This document shows, in pieces, positions 4,452 through 10,421 of a DNA stretch of 10,421 bases (position 1 is its first letter; the number at the start of each line of letters is the position of its first letter). The DNA lies in NCBI GenBank assembly GCA_014763515.1, contig JACXVH010000040.1, forward strand, positions 1 through 10,421, written 5' to 3'. Below the pieces are notes generated by a model. The model searched no databases. It was not told the DNA's origin and saw only the letters and a list, made by a program, of their open reading frames with translations. The position numbers were made by a program, and so were the translations under genes. The stretch is from Flavobacteriaceae bacterium (lineage in GTDB: Bacteria > Bacteroidota > Bacteroidia > Flavobacteriales > Flavobacteriaceae).

Positions 4452-6338
4452 ATGTCTGAAGCATTACAAATCCTTCAAAAATATTGGAAACACAATTCCT
4501 TTCGCGAACCGCAAGAAGAAATTATTCAATCGGTTTTAGAAGGAAATGATACTTTTGCATTACTTCCTACTGGTGGAGGAAAATCCGTTTGTTATCAAGT
4601 TCCAGGTTTGGTTTTAAATGGTATTACTTTAGTAATATCGCCATTAATTGCTTTGATTAAAGACCAAATAGAGAACCTTCAAAAAAAAGATATAAAAGCT
4701 ATTGGATTAGTTGGTGCTTTAAGTGTTGATGAAATTTCTGATTTGCTTGATAATTGTTTATACGGAAATTATAAATTTTTATATCTATCGCCAGAACGCT
4801 TACAACATGATTGGATTATAGAACGTTTAAAACAATTACCCATCAACTTAATTGCTATAGACGAAGCACATTGTGTAAGTCAATGGGGACACGATTTTAG
4901 ACCAGCCTATCTTAAAATAAAACTTTTAAAAGAGTTTTTTCCTACTATTCCTTTTTTAGCTTTAACAGGGTCGGCTACAAATTTAGTTCAGCAAGATATT
5001 ATTGAACATTTAGGATTACAAAATCTATCGGTATTTAAAAAATCGTTCGAAAGAGAAAATCTTTCGTATCATATTATTGAAACTGAAGATAAATTGACTA
5101 AAATAGCCCAAATTTTATCTAAAAATCCTCAATCTTCAATTGTTTATGTTAGAAATCGAAAAGCAACTGTTGATACGTGTAATCAATTAAATGCTTTAGG
5201 TTTTAAAGCAACTTTTTACCACGGAGGCATGTCTTTTAAAGAAAAAGAAAAGCATCGCTTGTTGTGGATGGAAGATAAAGTTCAAGTTATTGTTGCAACC
5301 AATGCTTTTGGAATGGGTATAGATAAACCTGATGTAAAGACAGTAATTCACCTTCAAATTCCTGAAAATTTAGAGAATTATTATCAAGAAGTTGGGCGGG
5401 CAGGAAGAAATGGAGAAAAAGCATTTGGAATTTTATTGACAACTCAATGCGATATAGAATTAGCAAAGCGATTATTTGAAGAAAATATCGTGACAAAAAA
5501 TTTCTTGAAAGACGTCTACAAAAAAATCAATAATTATTTCCAAATTGCCTATGGAGAGGGTTATTTACAGCAGTTTAATTTTACGATTCAAAAGTTTTGT
5601 AATAGTTATACGTTGCCTGTATTAAAAACATTAAATGCTTTACAGTTTCTAGATAGACAAGGAATTTTGACGATGGAAAATGTGAGTTCTGAAAAAGTAA
5701 AAGTTCAATTTATTATTCCTAGTAAAGAAGTAATTCGCTACATCAGTTTAAATACAAATGTCGAACCAATTTTGACGGTTGTTTTAAGAACTTATCCGGG
5801 TATTTTTGATCAAGAAATGCCCATCAATTTAGAATTAATAGCAAAGAAATCTAATCATTCGATCGAACAAATTGTAAAACTTTTACAAGAATTGCATGAA
5901 AAAGAAATTATCGATTTACAGTTGCTTTTAAATGATAGTAAAATTGTTTTTAATGAAGTTAGAGAAGACGATTTAACCATAAATAGAATTAGTAAATATT
6001 TAGAAAATCAAAATACAACGAAGCAAGATAGATTTAAAGAAATGATTTCATTTATTGAAAATCAAACAACATGTAAGAACAAGTTGTTACTTCGTTATTT
6101 TGGTGAAGAAATATATGAAGATTGTGGGAAGTGTTCGGCATGTTTAAAAAAGAAAAAAGCTGAAAATAAAGATGTAGTTTCCGAAATTTTAGCTTGTTTA
6201 AAAAAATCACCTCTAAATTCAAGAGAATTAGAATCTATATTGGCATTCACGTCAGAAGAAATTATCTTTGCTATTCAAACCTTACTAGAAAAAAATATCA
6301 TTAGCCTAAATGCTAATCATCAATATTACATTAAATAA
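4452..6338 (+). CDS. recQ: ATP-dependent DNA helicase RecQ
   Basis: A superfamily 2 3'-to-5' helicase for repair of stalled forks and recombination intermediates, 628 residues from ATG 4452. The frame also opens at TTG 4428, eight codons earlier and within the promoter, which is rejected. In order (numbered from 4452): motif 0 FREPQEEII at 17-25; Walker A LPTGGGKS at 38-45; DEAH at 137-140 followed by the RecQ aromatic loop CVSQWGHDFRP; motif III ALTGSAT (usually ALTATAT) at 170-176; VATNAFGMGIDKPD in motif V; and QEVGRAGRNG (motif VI) at 312-321. A RecQ zinc site follows, with Cys541, Cys558, Cys561 and Cys564, then about 60 residues of winged-helix-like C-terminus. There is no HRDC domain at the end, so it is the short type. 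fmt begins at the next base after its stop. Confidence 0.95.
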   Translation: MSEALQILQKYWKHNSFREPQEEIIQSVLEGNDTFALLPTGGGKSVCYQVPGLVLNGITLVISPLIALIKDQIENLQKKDIKAIGLVGALSVDEISDLLDNCLYGNYKFLYLSPERLQHDWIIERLKQLPINLIAIDEAHCVSQWGHDFRPAYLKIKLLKEFFPTIPFLALTGSATNLVQQDIIEHLGLQNLSVFKKSFERENLSYHIIETEDKLTKIAQILSKNPQSSIVYVRNRKATVDTCNQLNALGFKATFYHGGMSFKEKEKHRLLWMEDKVQVIVATNAFGMGIDKPDVKTVIHLQIPENLENYYQEVGRAGRNGEKAFGILLTTQCDIELAKRLFEENIVTKNFLKDVYKKINNYFQIAYGEGYLQQFNFTIQKFCNSYTLPVLKTLNALQFLDRQGILTMENVSSEKVKVQFIIPSKEVIRYISLNTNVEPILTVVLRTYPGIFDQEMPINLELIAKKSNHSIEQIVKLLQELHEKEIIDLQLLLNDSKIVFNEVREDDLTINRISKYLENQNTTKQDRFKEMISFIENQTTCKNKLLLRYFGEEIYEDCGKCSACLKKKKAENKDVVSEILACLKKSPLNSRELESILAFTSEEIIFAIQTLLEKNIISLNANHQYYIK

Positions 6339-7286
6339 ATGGAAAAATTAAAGATTATTTTTATGGGAACTCCAGATTTTGCAGTTGGAATTCTCGATGC
6401 AATATATAATAAAGGTTACGAAATTGTAGGTGTTGTTACCGTTGCAGATAAACCAGCTGGCAGGGGCCAAAAATTACAAGAAAGTGCAGTAAAAAAGTAC
6501 GCTCTAGAAAAAGGGTTAAGAATTTTACAACCTACCAATTTAAAATCGGAAGAGTTTTTAGAAGAATTAAAAAGTCTCGAAGCAAATTTACAAGTAGTTG
6601 TTGCTTTTAGAATGCTACCTGAAGTAGTTTGGCGCATGCCGAAATTTGGTACATTTAATCTACATGCTTCTTTGTTGCCAAACTATAGGGGAGCGGCACC
6701 AATTAATTGGGCAATTATTAATGGGGAAGAAAAAACGGGTGTTACCACATTCTTTATCGATGATAAAATTGACACTGGAGCAATGATATTGCATAAAGAA
6801 ACACCAATTGGCAATAATGAAACGGCTGGAGAATTACACGATCGATTAATTAGTATAGGAAGTGAAGCAGTTGTTGAAACTTTAGCATTAATTGAGAAGG
6901 GAAATGTAAGTACTGAAATACAGAAAGACAATTCTGAAATAAAGACAGCTTATAAACTAAATAAAGACAATTGCAAAATTGATTGGACTAAACCTGGCGA
7001 AGTAATTTATAACTTGGTTAGAGGATTATGTCCTTATCCTGCAGCTTGGTCATTTATTAAAGACGGAGAACAAGAATGGAATGTTAAGTTTTATGAAACT
7101 TCATTTATAAGCGAAGAACACAACTTTGAGATTGGAAGTGTTATTACTACTAAAAAAGAAATGAAAATTGCAGTCGAAAACGGGTTCTTAGAAATTTTTA
7201 GTTTACAGTTCCCTGGAAAGAAAAGAATGAAAACTCATGAGTTGTTAAACGGGGTTCATTTCTCTAGTGAAGCAAAAGCTTTTTAA
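6339..7286 (+). CDS. fmt: Methionyl-tRNA formyltransferase
   Basis: Fmt formylates Met-tRNA(fMet) with 10-formyl-tetrahydrofolate in the cytoplasm, preparing it for translation initiation. The 315-residue length is normal. The N-terminal Rossmann-like domain opens IIFMGTPDFAV and carries ADKPAGRGQ (36-44), the tRNA-acceptor loop region. The catalytic core is FNLHASLLPNYRGAAPINWA, with Asn107 and His109, and DDKIDTGAMI, with Asp145. The C-terminal domain (about 200-315) is the OB-fold that holds the tRNA, with WTKPGEVIYNLVRGLCPYPAAW as its best-known stretch. The ATG is the first base after the recQ stop codon, so the genes are co-transcribed and probably translationally coupled. No terminator with a T-tract follows; the 175 bp to HU hold other repeats. 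Confidence 0.97.
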   Translation: MEKLKIIFMGTPDFAVGILDAIYNKGYEIVGVVTVADKPAGRGQKLQESAVKKYALEKGLRILQPTNLKSEEFLEELKSLEANLQVVVAFRMLPEVVWRMPKFGTFNLHASLLPNYRGAAPINWAIINGEEKTGVTTFFIDDKIDTGAMILHKETPIGNNETAGELHDRLISIGSEAVVETLALIEKGNVSTEIQKDNSEIKTAYKLNKDNCKIDWTKPGEVIYNLVRGLCPYPAAWSFIKDGEQEWNVKFYETSFISEEHNFEIGSVITTKKEMKIAVENGFLEIFSLQFPGKKRMKTHELLNGVHFSSEAKAF

Positions 7287-7333
7287 GCCTTATATACTCT
7301 AACATCATCGTATTTTAATAAAAAACAAATGAT

Positions 7334-7365
7334 GTTATTAACAAATAGCTTAAGTTATTAACAAA
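7334..7365. repeat. Direct repeat of GTTATTAACAAA, 20-bp period
   Basis: GTTATTAACAAA occurs at 7334-7345 and again, unchanged, at 7354-7365. Each holds the odd palindrome GTTA-T-TAAC, and a further GTTA half-site follows at 7369-7372. The period of 20 bp is about two helical turns, putting both sites on the same face of DNA. They lie 24 bp or more upstream of the HU -33 element, a good location for a dimeric regulator or DNA-bending protein. No regulator is identified. Confidence 0.5.
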
Positions 7366-7375
7366 AACGTTAGAA

Positions 7376-7414
7376 TTAGCCGTAAAGCCTTGTGTAATTC
7401 GGTAATACGGCTAA
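7376..7414. repeat. Inverted repeat overlapping the HU promoter
   Basis: TTAGCCGTA (7376-7384) and TACGGCTAA (7406-7414) are perfectly inverted with 21 bp between. The right arm runs into the -7 element TAAATTTG (7412-7419), and the -33 element lies in the loop. There is no T-tract, so a terminator for fmt is unlikely. An operator is the simplest reading. Confidence 0.5.
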
Positions 7415-7419
7415 ATTTG
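7389..7419 (+). promoter_or_regulatory. Promoter of the HU gene
   Basis: CTTG (7389-7392), 19 bp, then TAAATTTG (7412-7419): an exact TAnnTTTG -7 element with the standard spacing and a TTG-containing -33. The start would be near 7426, giving a leader of about 36 bases before the ATG at 7462. The leader is AT-rich without a Shine-Dalgarno sequence. Confidence 0.8.
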
Positions 7420-7461
7420 TATCTATAATTAAAGTTTAACCAAATTGTAAAAACATTTATT

Positions 7462-7737
7462 ATGAACAAATCAGAATTAATCGATGCAATGGCAGCTTCT
7501 GCTGGAATTACAAAAGCAGCTGCTAAATTAGCTTTAGAATCATTTTTATCTAATGTTGAAGGTACATTAAAAAAAGGTGGTAGAGTATCATTAGTAGGTT
7601 TTGGTTCTTGGTCAGTTTCTAAAAGAGCTGCTAGAGAAGGAAGAAACCCTCAAACAGGTAAAACTATCAAAATTGCTGCTAAAAATGTAGTAAAATTCAA
7701 AGCTGGTGCTGAATTAGACGGAGCAGTTAATAAATAA
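7462..7737 (+). CDS. HU family nucleoid DNA-binding protein
   Basis: This is a small basic dimeric protein that bends and compacts DNA. The 91 residues show the whole HU fold: helical dimerisation part MNKSELIDAMAASAGITK to about residue 40, then GRVSLVGFGSWSV, and the DNA-gripping arm EGRNPQTGKTIKI with the intercalating Pro63. It closes with NVVKFKAGAELDGAV. Length is normal. The nucleotide sequence looks highly expressed: Ala and Lys are coded by few favoured codons (GCT and AAA dominate), and it has a consensus promoter and a strong terminator. It is monocistronic. HU rather than IHF is likely from the length and the single-gene context. Confidence 0.96.
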   Translation: MNKSELIDAMAASAGITKAAAKLALESFLSNVEGTLKKGGRVSLVGFGSWSVSKRAAREGRNPQTGKTIKIAAKNVVKFKAGAELDGAVNK

Positions 7738-7760
7738 TATTTTTCTACTTTGAAAATATA

Positions 7761-7790
7761 AATCCTGGCTTTTAGCCGGGATTTTTTTTG
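7761..7790 (+). terminator. Rho-independent terminator of the HU gene
   Basis: AATCCTGGCT (7761-7770), loop TTT, AGCCGGGATT (7774-7783) pair along 10 bp with one G-U, followed by a T-run. It begins 23 bp after the HU stop codon. Confidence 0.93.
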
Positions 7791-7817
7791 ATTTTAAGCG
7801 ATTTTTTTTGATTTTAA
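7780..7817. repeat. Tandem duplication of the terminator tail
   Basis: GATTTTTTTTGATTTTAA stands at 7780-7797 and, identical, at 7800-7817 (period 20 bp). It includes the right base of the terminator stem and the T-tract. Replication slippage is the likely origin. The second copy adds a TTTG that may serve as -33 element for the next gene. Confidence 0.75.
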
Positions 7818-7838
7818 CTCTTTTTTTTAATAATTTTA
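7807..7838 (+). promoter_or_regulatory. Possible promoter of yqgE
   Basis: TTTG (7807-7810), 20 bp, TAATTTTA (7831-7838) matches the Bacteroidota pattern except for the last base of the -7 element. The start would be near 7845, only about 10 bases before the ATG at 7855. The region is so T-rich that a chance match is possible. Confidence 0.35.
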
Positions 7839-7854
7839 AGAAAAAATCGTGCTT

Positions 7855-8415
7855 ATGATATCAGTTTTACCAAAGAAAGGTCATTTGCTGATAGCAGAAC
7901 CTTCAACACTTGGAGATACTTCTTTTAATCGTTCCGTGATACTTTTAGCAGAACATAATCAGGAAGGCTCAGTTGGTTTTATATTGAATAAACCTTTAAG
8001 TTATGCTATAAATGATTTGGTTCCAGAAATAGAGGCAAAGTTTACTGTGTATAACGGAGGACCTGTAGAACAAGATAATCTGTATTTTATTCACAACGTT
8101 CCTGATATTGTTCCTAATAGTATAGAAATTGCATCGGGTATTTTTTGGGGTGGAGATTTTGAAACTGTAAAAAATTTGATTAATGAAGGGCAAATTTCAA
8201 AGCAAAACATCCGTTTCTTTTTAGGTTATAGCGGTTGGGAACCTAATCAGCTAGAAGAGGAGTTAAAAGAAAATACTTGGATAGTTTCTGAAAACGATTT
8301 GAATGAGAAATTGCTTTCTAAATCGGTACAACACTTTTGGAAAGAAAAAATGAAAGAACAAGGAGGTGATTATGTCTTATTTTCTAATGCTCCTTCAGAT
8401 CCAACACTTAATTAA
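7855..8415 (+). CDS. YqgE/AlgH family protein (UPF0301)
   Basis: The 186-residue protein starts at ATG 7855; a GTG two codons earlier opens the same frame but is less likely. It carries the family signatures in order: KGHLLIAEPSTLGDTSFNRS at 8-27, the GSVGFILNKP strand near 38-47, VYNGGPVEQDNLYFIH at 65-80, FWGGDFE, and RFFLGYSGWEPNQLEEEL near 122-139. No signal peptide or membrane helix is visible, so it is cytoplasmic. The family's biochemical role is unknown; the AlgH name comes from an effect on alginate production in Pseudomonas and does not imply that pathway here. Its end overlaps that of the convergent aminotransferase gene by 8 bp. No terminator follows, so transcription probably runs into the antisense of that gene. 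Confidence 0.93.
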   Translation: MISVLPKKGHLLIAEPSTLGDTSFNRSVILLAEHNQEGSVGFILNKPLSYAINDLVPEIEAKFTVYNGGPVEQDNLYFIHNVPDIVPNSIEIASGIFWGGDFETVKNLINEGQISKQNIRFFLGYSGWEPNQLEEELKENTWIVSENDLNEKLLSKSVQHFWKEKMKEQGGDYVLFSNAPSDPTLN

Positions 8416-9244
8416 ATAAAGAATTATTAAGTATTTCAGTTAGTGCAGTTGCAGCTTCGTTAGTATAACTTTTCTTTCTGTATTGTGTTACCGATTGAAT
8501 TCCTTTAATAGTATTTGTTAAGAAGATTTCATCTGCTTTTTGAAGATCAAAAGGAGAAATTGATTTTTCTGTAATTTCAAAAGAAGAATTTTTCTTAATA
8601 AGCGATATAATTTGTTTTCTCATAATGCCATTTAAACAACCATCGCTTAAAGAAGGTGTTTGAATTTCACTTCCAAAACGAATAAATATATTTGATTGTA
8701 ATGCTTCAATAACATTTTTTTCATCGTTTAAAAGCAAACAATTGTCATATCCGTTCTCATCGGCAAAAATGCTACCGGTAATTTGAATCATTTTATTGTT
8801 ACTTTTTAAAGTAGAGAAAATTTGTTTGGTTATATGAGCATCTTTATAAAGTTCAATTTCATATTTTCCACTATTTAATTCATATAAATGACTATCAAGC
8901 GATAAATAAGTAATTATAAAATCAATATCTTTAGATTTTGGTAAGTAAAAGCCATCACCTTTTCTATAAACAGAAAAGCGCACTCTGAAATTGGAATTTG
9001 TTGTATTAGTATTGGTTAATTTTAAAATTTGCTCCTCAAAATATTCAAGTGTAAAATTCATAGGAATTTCCATTCTGCAAATTCTCATTGCCGACATTAG
9101 TCTGAAATAATGATCTTCAGAAAAAAGAATTTTGTTTTGAGCAACTTTAATAGTTTCGAAAATAGCATCGCCAAATAGAAATCCACGATTATTTTCAATT
9201 AAAATAGTACTGTTTTCTTGAATATTTCCGTTAAAATTTACCAT
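8408..9244 (-). CDS. Class IV PLP aminotransferase family, probable 4-amino-4-deoxychorismate lyase
   Basis: This 278-residue protein has the fold type IV PLP layout: NNRGFLFGDAIFETIKV (18-34), the substrate-side loop, Lys147 in STLKSNNK as the probable Schiff-base lysine, NVIEALQSNIFIR with Glu180 and Asn184, LSDGCLNGIMRKQI (199-212) for the phosphate group, and EIFLTNTIKGIQSV near the end. ADC lyase (PabC, making p-aminobenzoate for folate) is favoured by the GCLNGIMR and FLTNTIKGIQSV segments and the length. Branched-chain or D-amino-acid aminotransferase cannot be excluded because these families share the motifs. It lies 61 bp after the START-like gene, with a terminator and a -7 element of its own between. 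Its stop overlaps yqgE by 8 bp. The ATG comes directly after an eight-base T-run, and no Shine-Dalgarno sequence can fit. Confidence 0.85.
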   Translation of the reverse strand: MVNFNGNIQENSTILIENNRGFLFGDAIFETIKVAQNKILFSEDHYFRLMSAMRICRMEIPMNFTLEYFEEQILKLTNTNTTNSNFRVRFSVYRKGDGFYLPKSKDIDFIITYLSLDSHLYELNSGKYEIELYKDAHITKQIFSTLKSNNKMIQITGSIFADENGYDNCLLLNDEKNVIEALQSNIFIRFGSEIQTPSLSDGCLNGIMRKQIISLIKKNSSFEITEKSISPFDLQKADEIFLTNTIKGIQSVTQYRKKSYTNEAATALTEILNNSLFN

Positions 9245-9273
9245 AAAAAAAATCCCGATTTTTAAAATCGGGA
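9245..9273 (-). terminator. Terminator hairpin whose T-tract abuts the aminotransferase ATG
   Basis: On the minus strand TCCCGATTTT (9273-9264) and AAAATCGGGA (9262-9253) form a 10-bp stem around one central A (9263), so the loop is a few bases. Eight Ts (9252-9245) follow and run directly into the ATG at 9244. It terminates the START-like gene, whose stop is at 9306. Because it covers the 5' leader of the next gene it could also attenuate or hide that start codon. Confidence 0.88.
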
Positions 9274-9281
9274 CAAATATA
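9274..9281 (-). promoter_or_regulatory. -7 element for the aminotransferase gene
   Basis: Minus-strand TATATTTG (9281-9274) is an exact -7 element, placed immediately before the terminator hairpin. The position 19 bp upstream reads CAAA, not TTTG, so the -33 is poor. A start near 9267 would fall within the left arm of the hairpin, so the new transcript would lack part of the stem while read-through transcripts would carry all of it. Confidence 0.55.
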
Positions 9282-9305
9282 ACCTTTATAATTGTAAATT
9301 TTTGT

Positions 9306-9698
9306 TTAAACAGAGCCTAAAACGTGTTTTAAGTCAGAAATTTGATTTTCCCATAATAGTTTAGATTCTTCAATTTCGTCTTCTTCAGCAAAATCGACTA
9401 CCATTATCGAAACGTCTTTTGTTATTTCGTCTTCTAATATTTTTAATTCGAAAAAATATTCGGTATCTGTTCCATCTTCATCAAGCCATCTAAATTTTAC
9501 ACGTTCTCCTGTTCTTTTAGAAATTAATTTTGCTTTTTCTTCTGCACCGTCCCAAATAAAAGTAAAGATTTCACCTCTTGAGTTAACATTATCAGCAAAC
9601 CATTCAGACATACCCGAGGGTGTAGAAATATATTGATATAATAGAGAAGGAGAGGCGTGTATTGGGAATTCTAGTTCGTATTTTAATTTTACTTCCAT
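9306..9698 (-). CDS. START-like domain protein (SRPBCC/AHSA1-like)
   Basis: This is a single-domain acidic cytoplasmic protein of 130 residues. It shows the helix-grip fold pattern: KYELEFPIHASPSLLYQYI, then STPSGMSEWFADNVN, the W-F-A-D segment typical of AHSA1 and the START-like family, alternating strands FTFIWDGAEEKAKLISKR and VKFRWLDED, and a long C-terminal helix LLWENQISDLKHVLGSV that closes the hydrophobic pocket. The strands between, EYFFELKILEDE and VSIMVVDFAEEDE, complete the sheet. A non-polar ligand is probable from the fold, but its identity is unknown. In Flavobacteria, from memory, this gene is often next to a class IV aminotransferase gene, as here. It has its own promoter upstream and a terminator 33 bp after its stop. 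Confidence 0.85.
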   Translation of the reverse strand: MEVKLKYELEFPIHASPSLLYQYISTPSGMSEWFADNVNSRGEIFTFIWDGAEEKAKLISKRTGERVKFRWLDEDGTDTEYFFELKILEDEITKDVSIMVVDFAEEDEIEESKLLWENQISDLKHVLGSV

Positions 9699-9719
9699 GT
9701 AAATATATTTTTAAGAATG

Positions 9720-9750
9720 GAAATATATATAGAAAAATTCAAATAACAAA
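9720..9750 (-). promoter_or_regulatory. Promoter of the START-like gene
   Basis: On the minus strand TTTG (9750-9747), 19 bp, TATATTTC (9727-9720): correct spacing and 7 of 8 matches in strength-determining positions, with C for the last G. The start near 9713 would give a leader of about 15 bases. It is divergent from the tRNA promoter 40 bp away. Confidence 0.5.
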
Positions 9751-9791
9751 AAAGCTAGAAAAAAAAACTAAAATATTTTTATAAAAATTAA

Positions 9792-9822
9792 TTTGGAGTC
9801 TATTAAAATAGTTTTATATTTG
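9792..9822 (+). promoter_or_regulatory. Consensus promoter of the tRNA-Met gene
   Basis: TTTG (9792-9795), exactly 19 bp, TATATTTG (9815-9822). Both elements and the spacing match the Bacteroidota consensus in full. The start would be near 9829, giving a pre-tRNA 5' leader of about 30 bases. Confidence 0.9.
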
Positions 9823-9859
9823 CACCCGCATTGAGAGATGCAAAACCAACAAATATCAC

Positions 9860-9933
9860 GGCGAGGTAGCTCAGTTGGTTAGAGCGCAGGATTCATAACC
9901 CTGAGGTCACGGGTTCAACTCCCGTCTTCGCTA
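9860..9933 (+). tRNA. tRNA-Met (anticodon CAU)
   Basis: The cloverleaf folds in full: acceptor GGCGAGG/CTTCGCT with G-U pairs at 1-72 and 6-67, D-stem GCTC/GAGC with loop AGTTGGTTA, anticodon stem CAGGA/CCCTG with one A-C mismatch next to the loop, loop TTCATAA with CAT at 9894-9896, variable AGGTC, and T-stem ACGGG/CCCGT with loop TTCAACT. Discriminator A is at 9933, followed by CA rather than full CCA. The first pair is G-U, not the C-A mismatch typical of initiators, so an elongator Met tRNA is likely. A CAU tRNA modified to read AUA (Ile2) is an alternative that sequence alone does not exclude. An integrase gene follows in the same direction. Confidence 0.95.
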
Positions 9934-9964
9934 CAAGGTTTAAAAAATCGTAAAATTAGATTTT

Positions 9965-9999
9965 ATGCGGGATTAGAGCAATTTAATCCCGCATTTTTT
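9965..9999 (+). terminator. Terminator after tRNA-Met
   Basis: ATGCGGGATTA (9965-9975) and TAATCCCGCAT (9984-9994) pair perfectly over 11 bp, loop GAGCAATT, then a T-run to 9999. It ends the tRNA transcript 32 bp after the discriminator base. The next base starts the ATG of the integrase frame. Confidence 0.92.
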
Positions 10000-10421
10000 A
10001 TGTCTAATTTATTGAAATATTTGTACATTGAACACGATTTTGAACACGATTTGAAAAAGAAGAAAAGATATTCGGAACCAAAAATTTACGACGCAAATGG
10101 AGATTTATCAAAGCGTTGGTATGTCTATTTTTCTTTTAGAAAAATAGAAGATGGTCCGTTAGAAAGATTTCCAAATAACATTTATGCTCCGCAAAATTTA
10201 GATAAAAAAGAAAGAATTGAATGGTTAAAAACTATTCACCGTAATTTATCTGTACTTTTAAAAAATGGATTTAATCCTTATAATCCCGAAAATAAATTTG
10301 ATTTTGATAACGAGCAAGAAGGGAAATCAATTAATGAAGCTTTTGAATTTGCACTAAATATTAAAAAAAGCACATTGGCTGTAACCTCTTTTAAGGGATT
10401 AGAAGGTCGAATATTGAGATT
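10000..10421 (+). CDS. Tyrosine recombinase/integrase, N-terminal part (cut by window end)
   Basis: The frame from ATG 10000 is open to the end of the window and codes about 140 residues. From residue 24 it reads like Bacteroidota phage/ICE-type integrases: RYSEPKIYDANGDLSKRWYV, then YFSFRKIEDGPLERF, ERIEWLKTIHRNLSVLLKNGFNPY, and SINEAFEFALNIKKSTLAVTSF as the start of the SAM-like core-binding domain. The catalytic domain (R...HxxR...Y) is beyond the edge. No other in-frame ATG exists within the window. The chosen ATG abuts a terminator T-tract, so a later non-ATG start (for example the TTG at 10051, before KKKKRYSEP) is possible. Placement just after tRNA-Met suggests that the tRNA 3' end is the attachment site of an integrative element extending to the right. 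Confidence 0.85.
   Translation, partial: MSNLLKYLYIEHDFEHDLKKKKRYSEPKIYDANGDLSKRWYVYFSFRKIEDGPLERFPNNIYAPQNLDKKERIEWLKTIHRNLSVLLKNGFNPYNPENKFDFDNEQEGKSINEAFEFALNIKKSTLAVTSFKGLEGRILR
10027..10050 (+). repeat. Tandem 12-bp repeat in the integrase 5' end
   Basis: ATTGAACACGAT (10027-10038) is followed at once by TTTGAACACGAT (10039-10050), differing only in the first base. In frame this codes IEHD-FEHD. It may be a slippage duplication, or non-coding leader DNA with paired recombinase or regulator sites if the real start lies downstream. Confidence 0.6.

Noticed and set aside
5287..5496. Minus-strand frame opposite recQ motifs V-VI
   Set aside because: It lies across the most conserved helicase motifs and has no features of its own.
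6416..6931. Two minus-strand frames opposite fmt, rich in Ser and Thr
   Set aside because: Antisense to catalytic Fmt segments; composition follows from the sense codons.
7300..7337. Terminator of recQ-fmt
   Set aside because: The TAACATCAT/ATGATGTTA arms are 20 bp apart, AT-rich and have no T-tract, so termination is not supported.
7996..8193. Minus-strand frame opposite yqgE
   Set aside because: Shadow of a conserved gene; no start context or homology.
9860..9933. Initiator tRNA-fMet
   Set aside because: The first pair is G-U rather than the C-A mismatch, and the anticodon stem lacks the three G-C pairs next to the loop; elongator Met, or less likely Ile2, fits better.

Overview
The window is AT-rich chromosomal DNA from a member of the Bacteroidota, most likely the family Flavobacteriaceae and plausibly Flavobacterium itself. 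This rests on the Bacteroidota-type promoters (TTTG about 19 bp upstream of TAnnTTTG, several with TATATTTG exactly), the absence of Shine-Dalgarno sequences, the families DUF4290, START-like and AAA_28, and a MurA with Asp in place of the usual catalytic Cys. The genus is an inference.

Layout. Positions 1-470 hold a large nested hairpin, a three-helix membrane-protein reading frame with no start codon (probable relic), a REP-like fragment and a bidirectional terminator. Positions 471-2773 are a minus-strand operon: a DUF493 gene, a DUF4290 gene and murA, 3 and 5 bp apart, with a clear promoter at about 2796-2824. A divergent AAA_28/NadR-like ATPase follows at 2902-3441. Positions 3442-4451 are a small mobile island: a REP-associated tyrosine transposase (RAYT) flanked by REP-like hairpins in both orientations, a second dispersed repeat and a perfect 32-bp palindrome at the recQ promoter. 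recQ and fmt follow (4452-7286) with no intervening base. An HU gene (7462-7737) has its own promoter, repeat-rich upstream region and strong terminator. yqgE (7855-8415) converges on and overlaps the end of a minus-strand class IV aminotransferase gene, which lies downstream of a START-like domain gene. A tRNA-Met(CAU) at 9860-9933 has a consensus promoter and is followed in the same orientation by the first 422 bp of a tyrosine recombinase gene cut off by the window end. That is the usual arrangement of an integrative element inserted at a tRNA gene.

Most genes are housekeeping: peptidoglycan precursor synthesis (murA), initiator tRNA formylation (fmt), repair helicase (recQ), nucleoid protein (HU) and probably 4-amino-4-deoxychorismate lyase for folate. 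The accessory signals are the RAYT/REP island and the integrase at the right edge. I found no convincing new defence or biosynthetic system. The most unusual readable structure is the REP family, whose hairpins differ in sequence but keep their pairing and TGY loop, and which includes a distant relic about 3 kb from the transposase.
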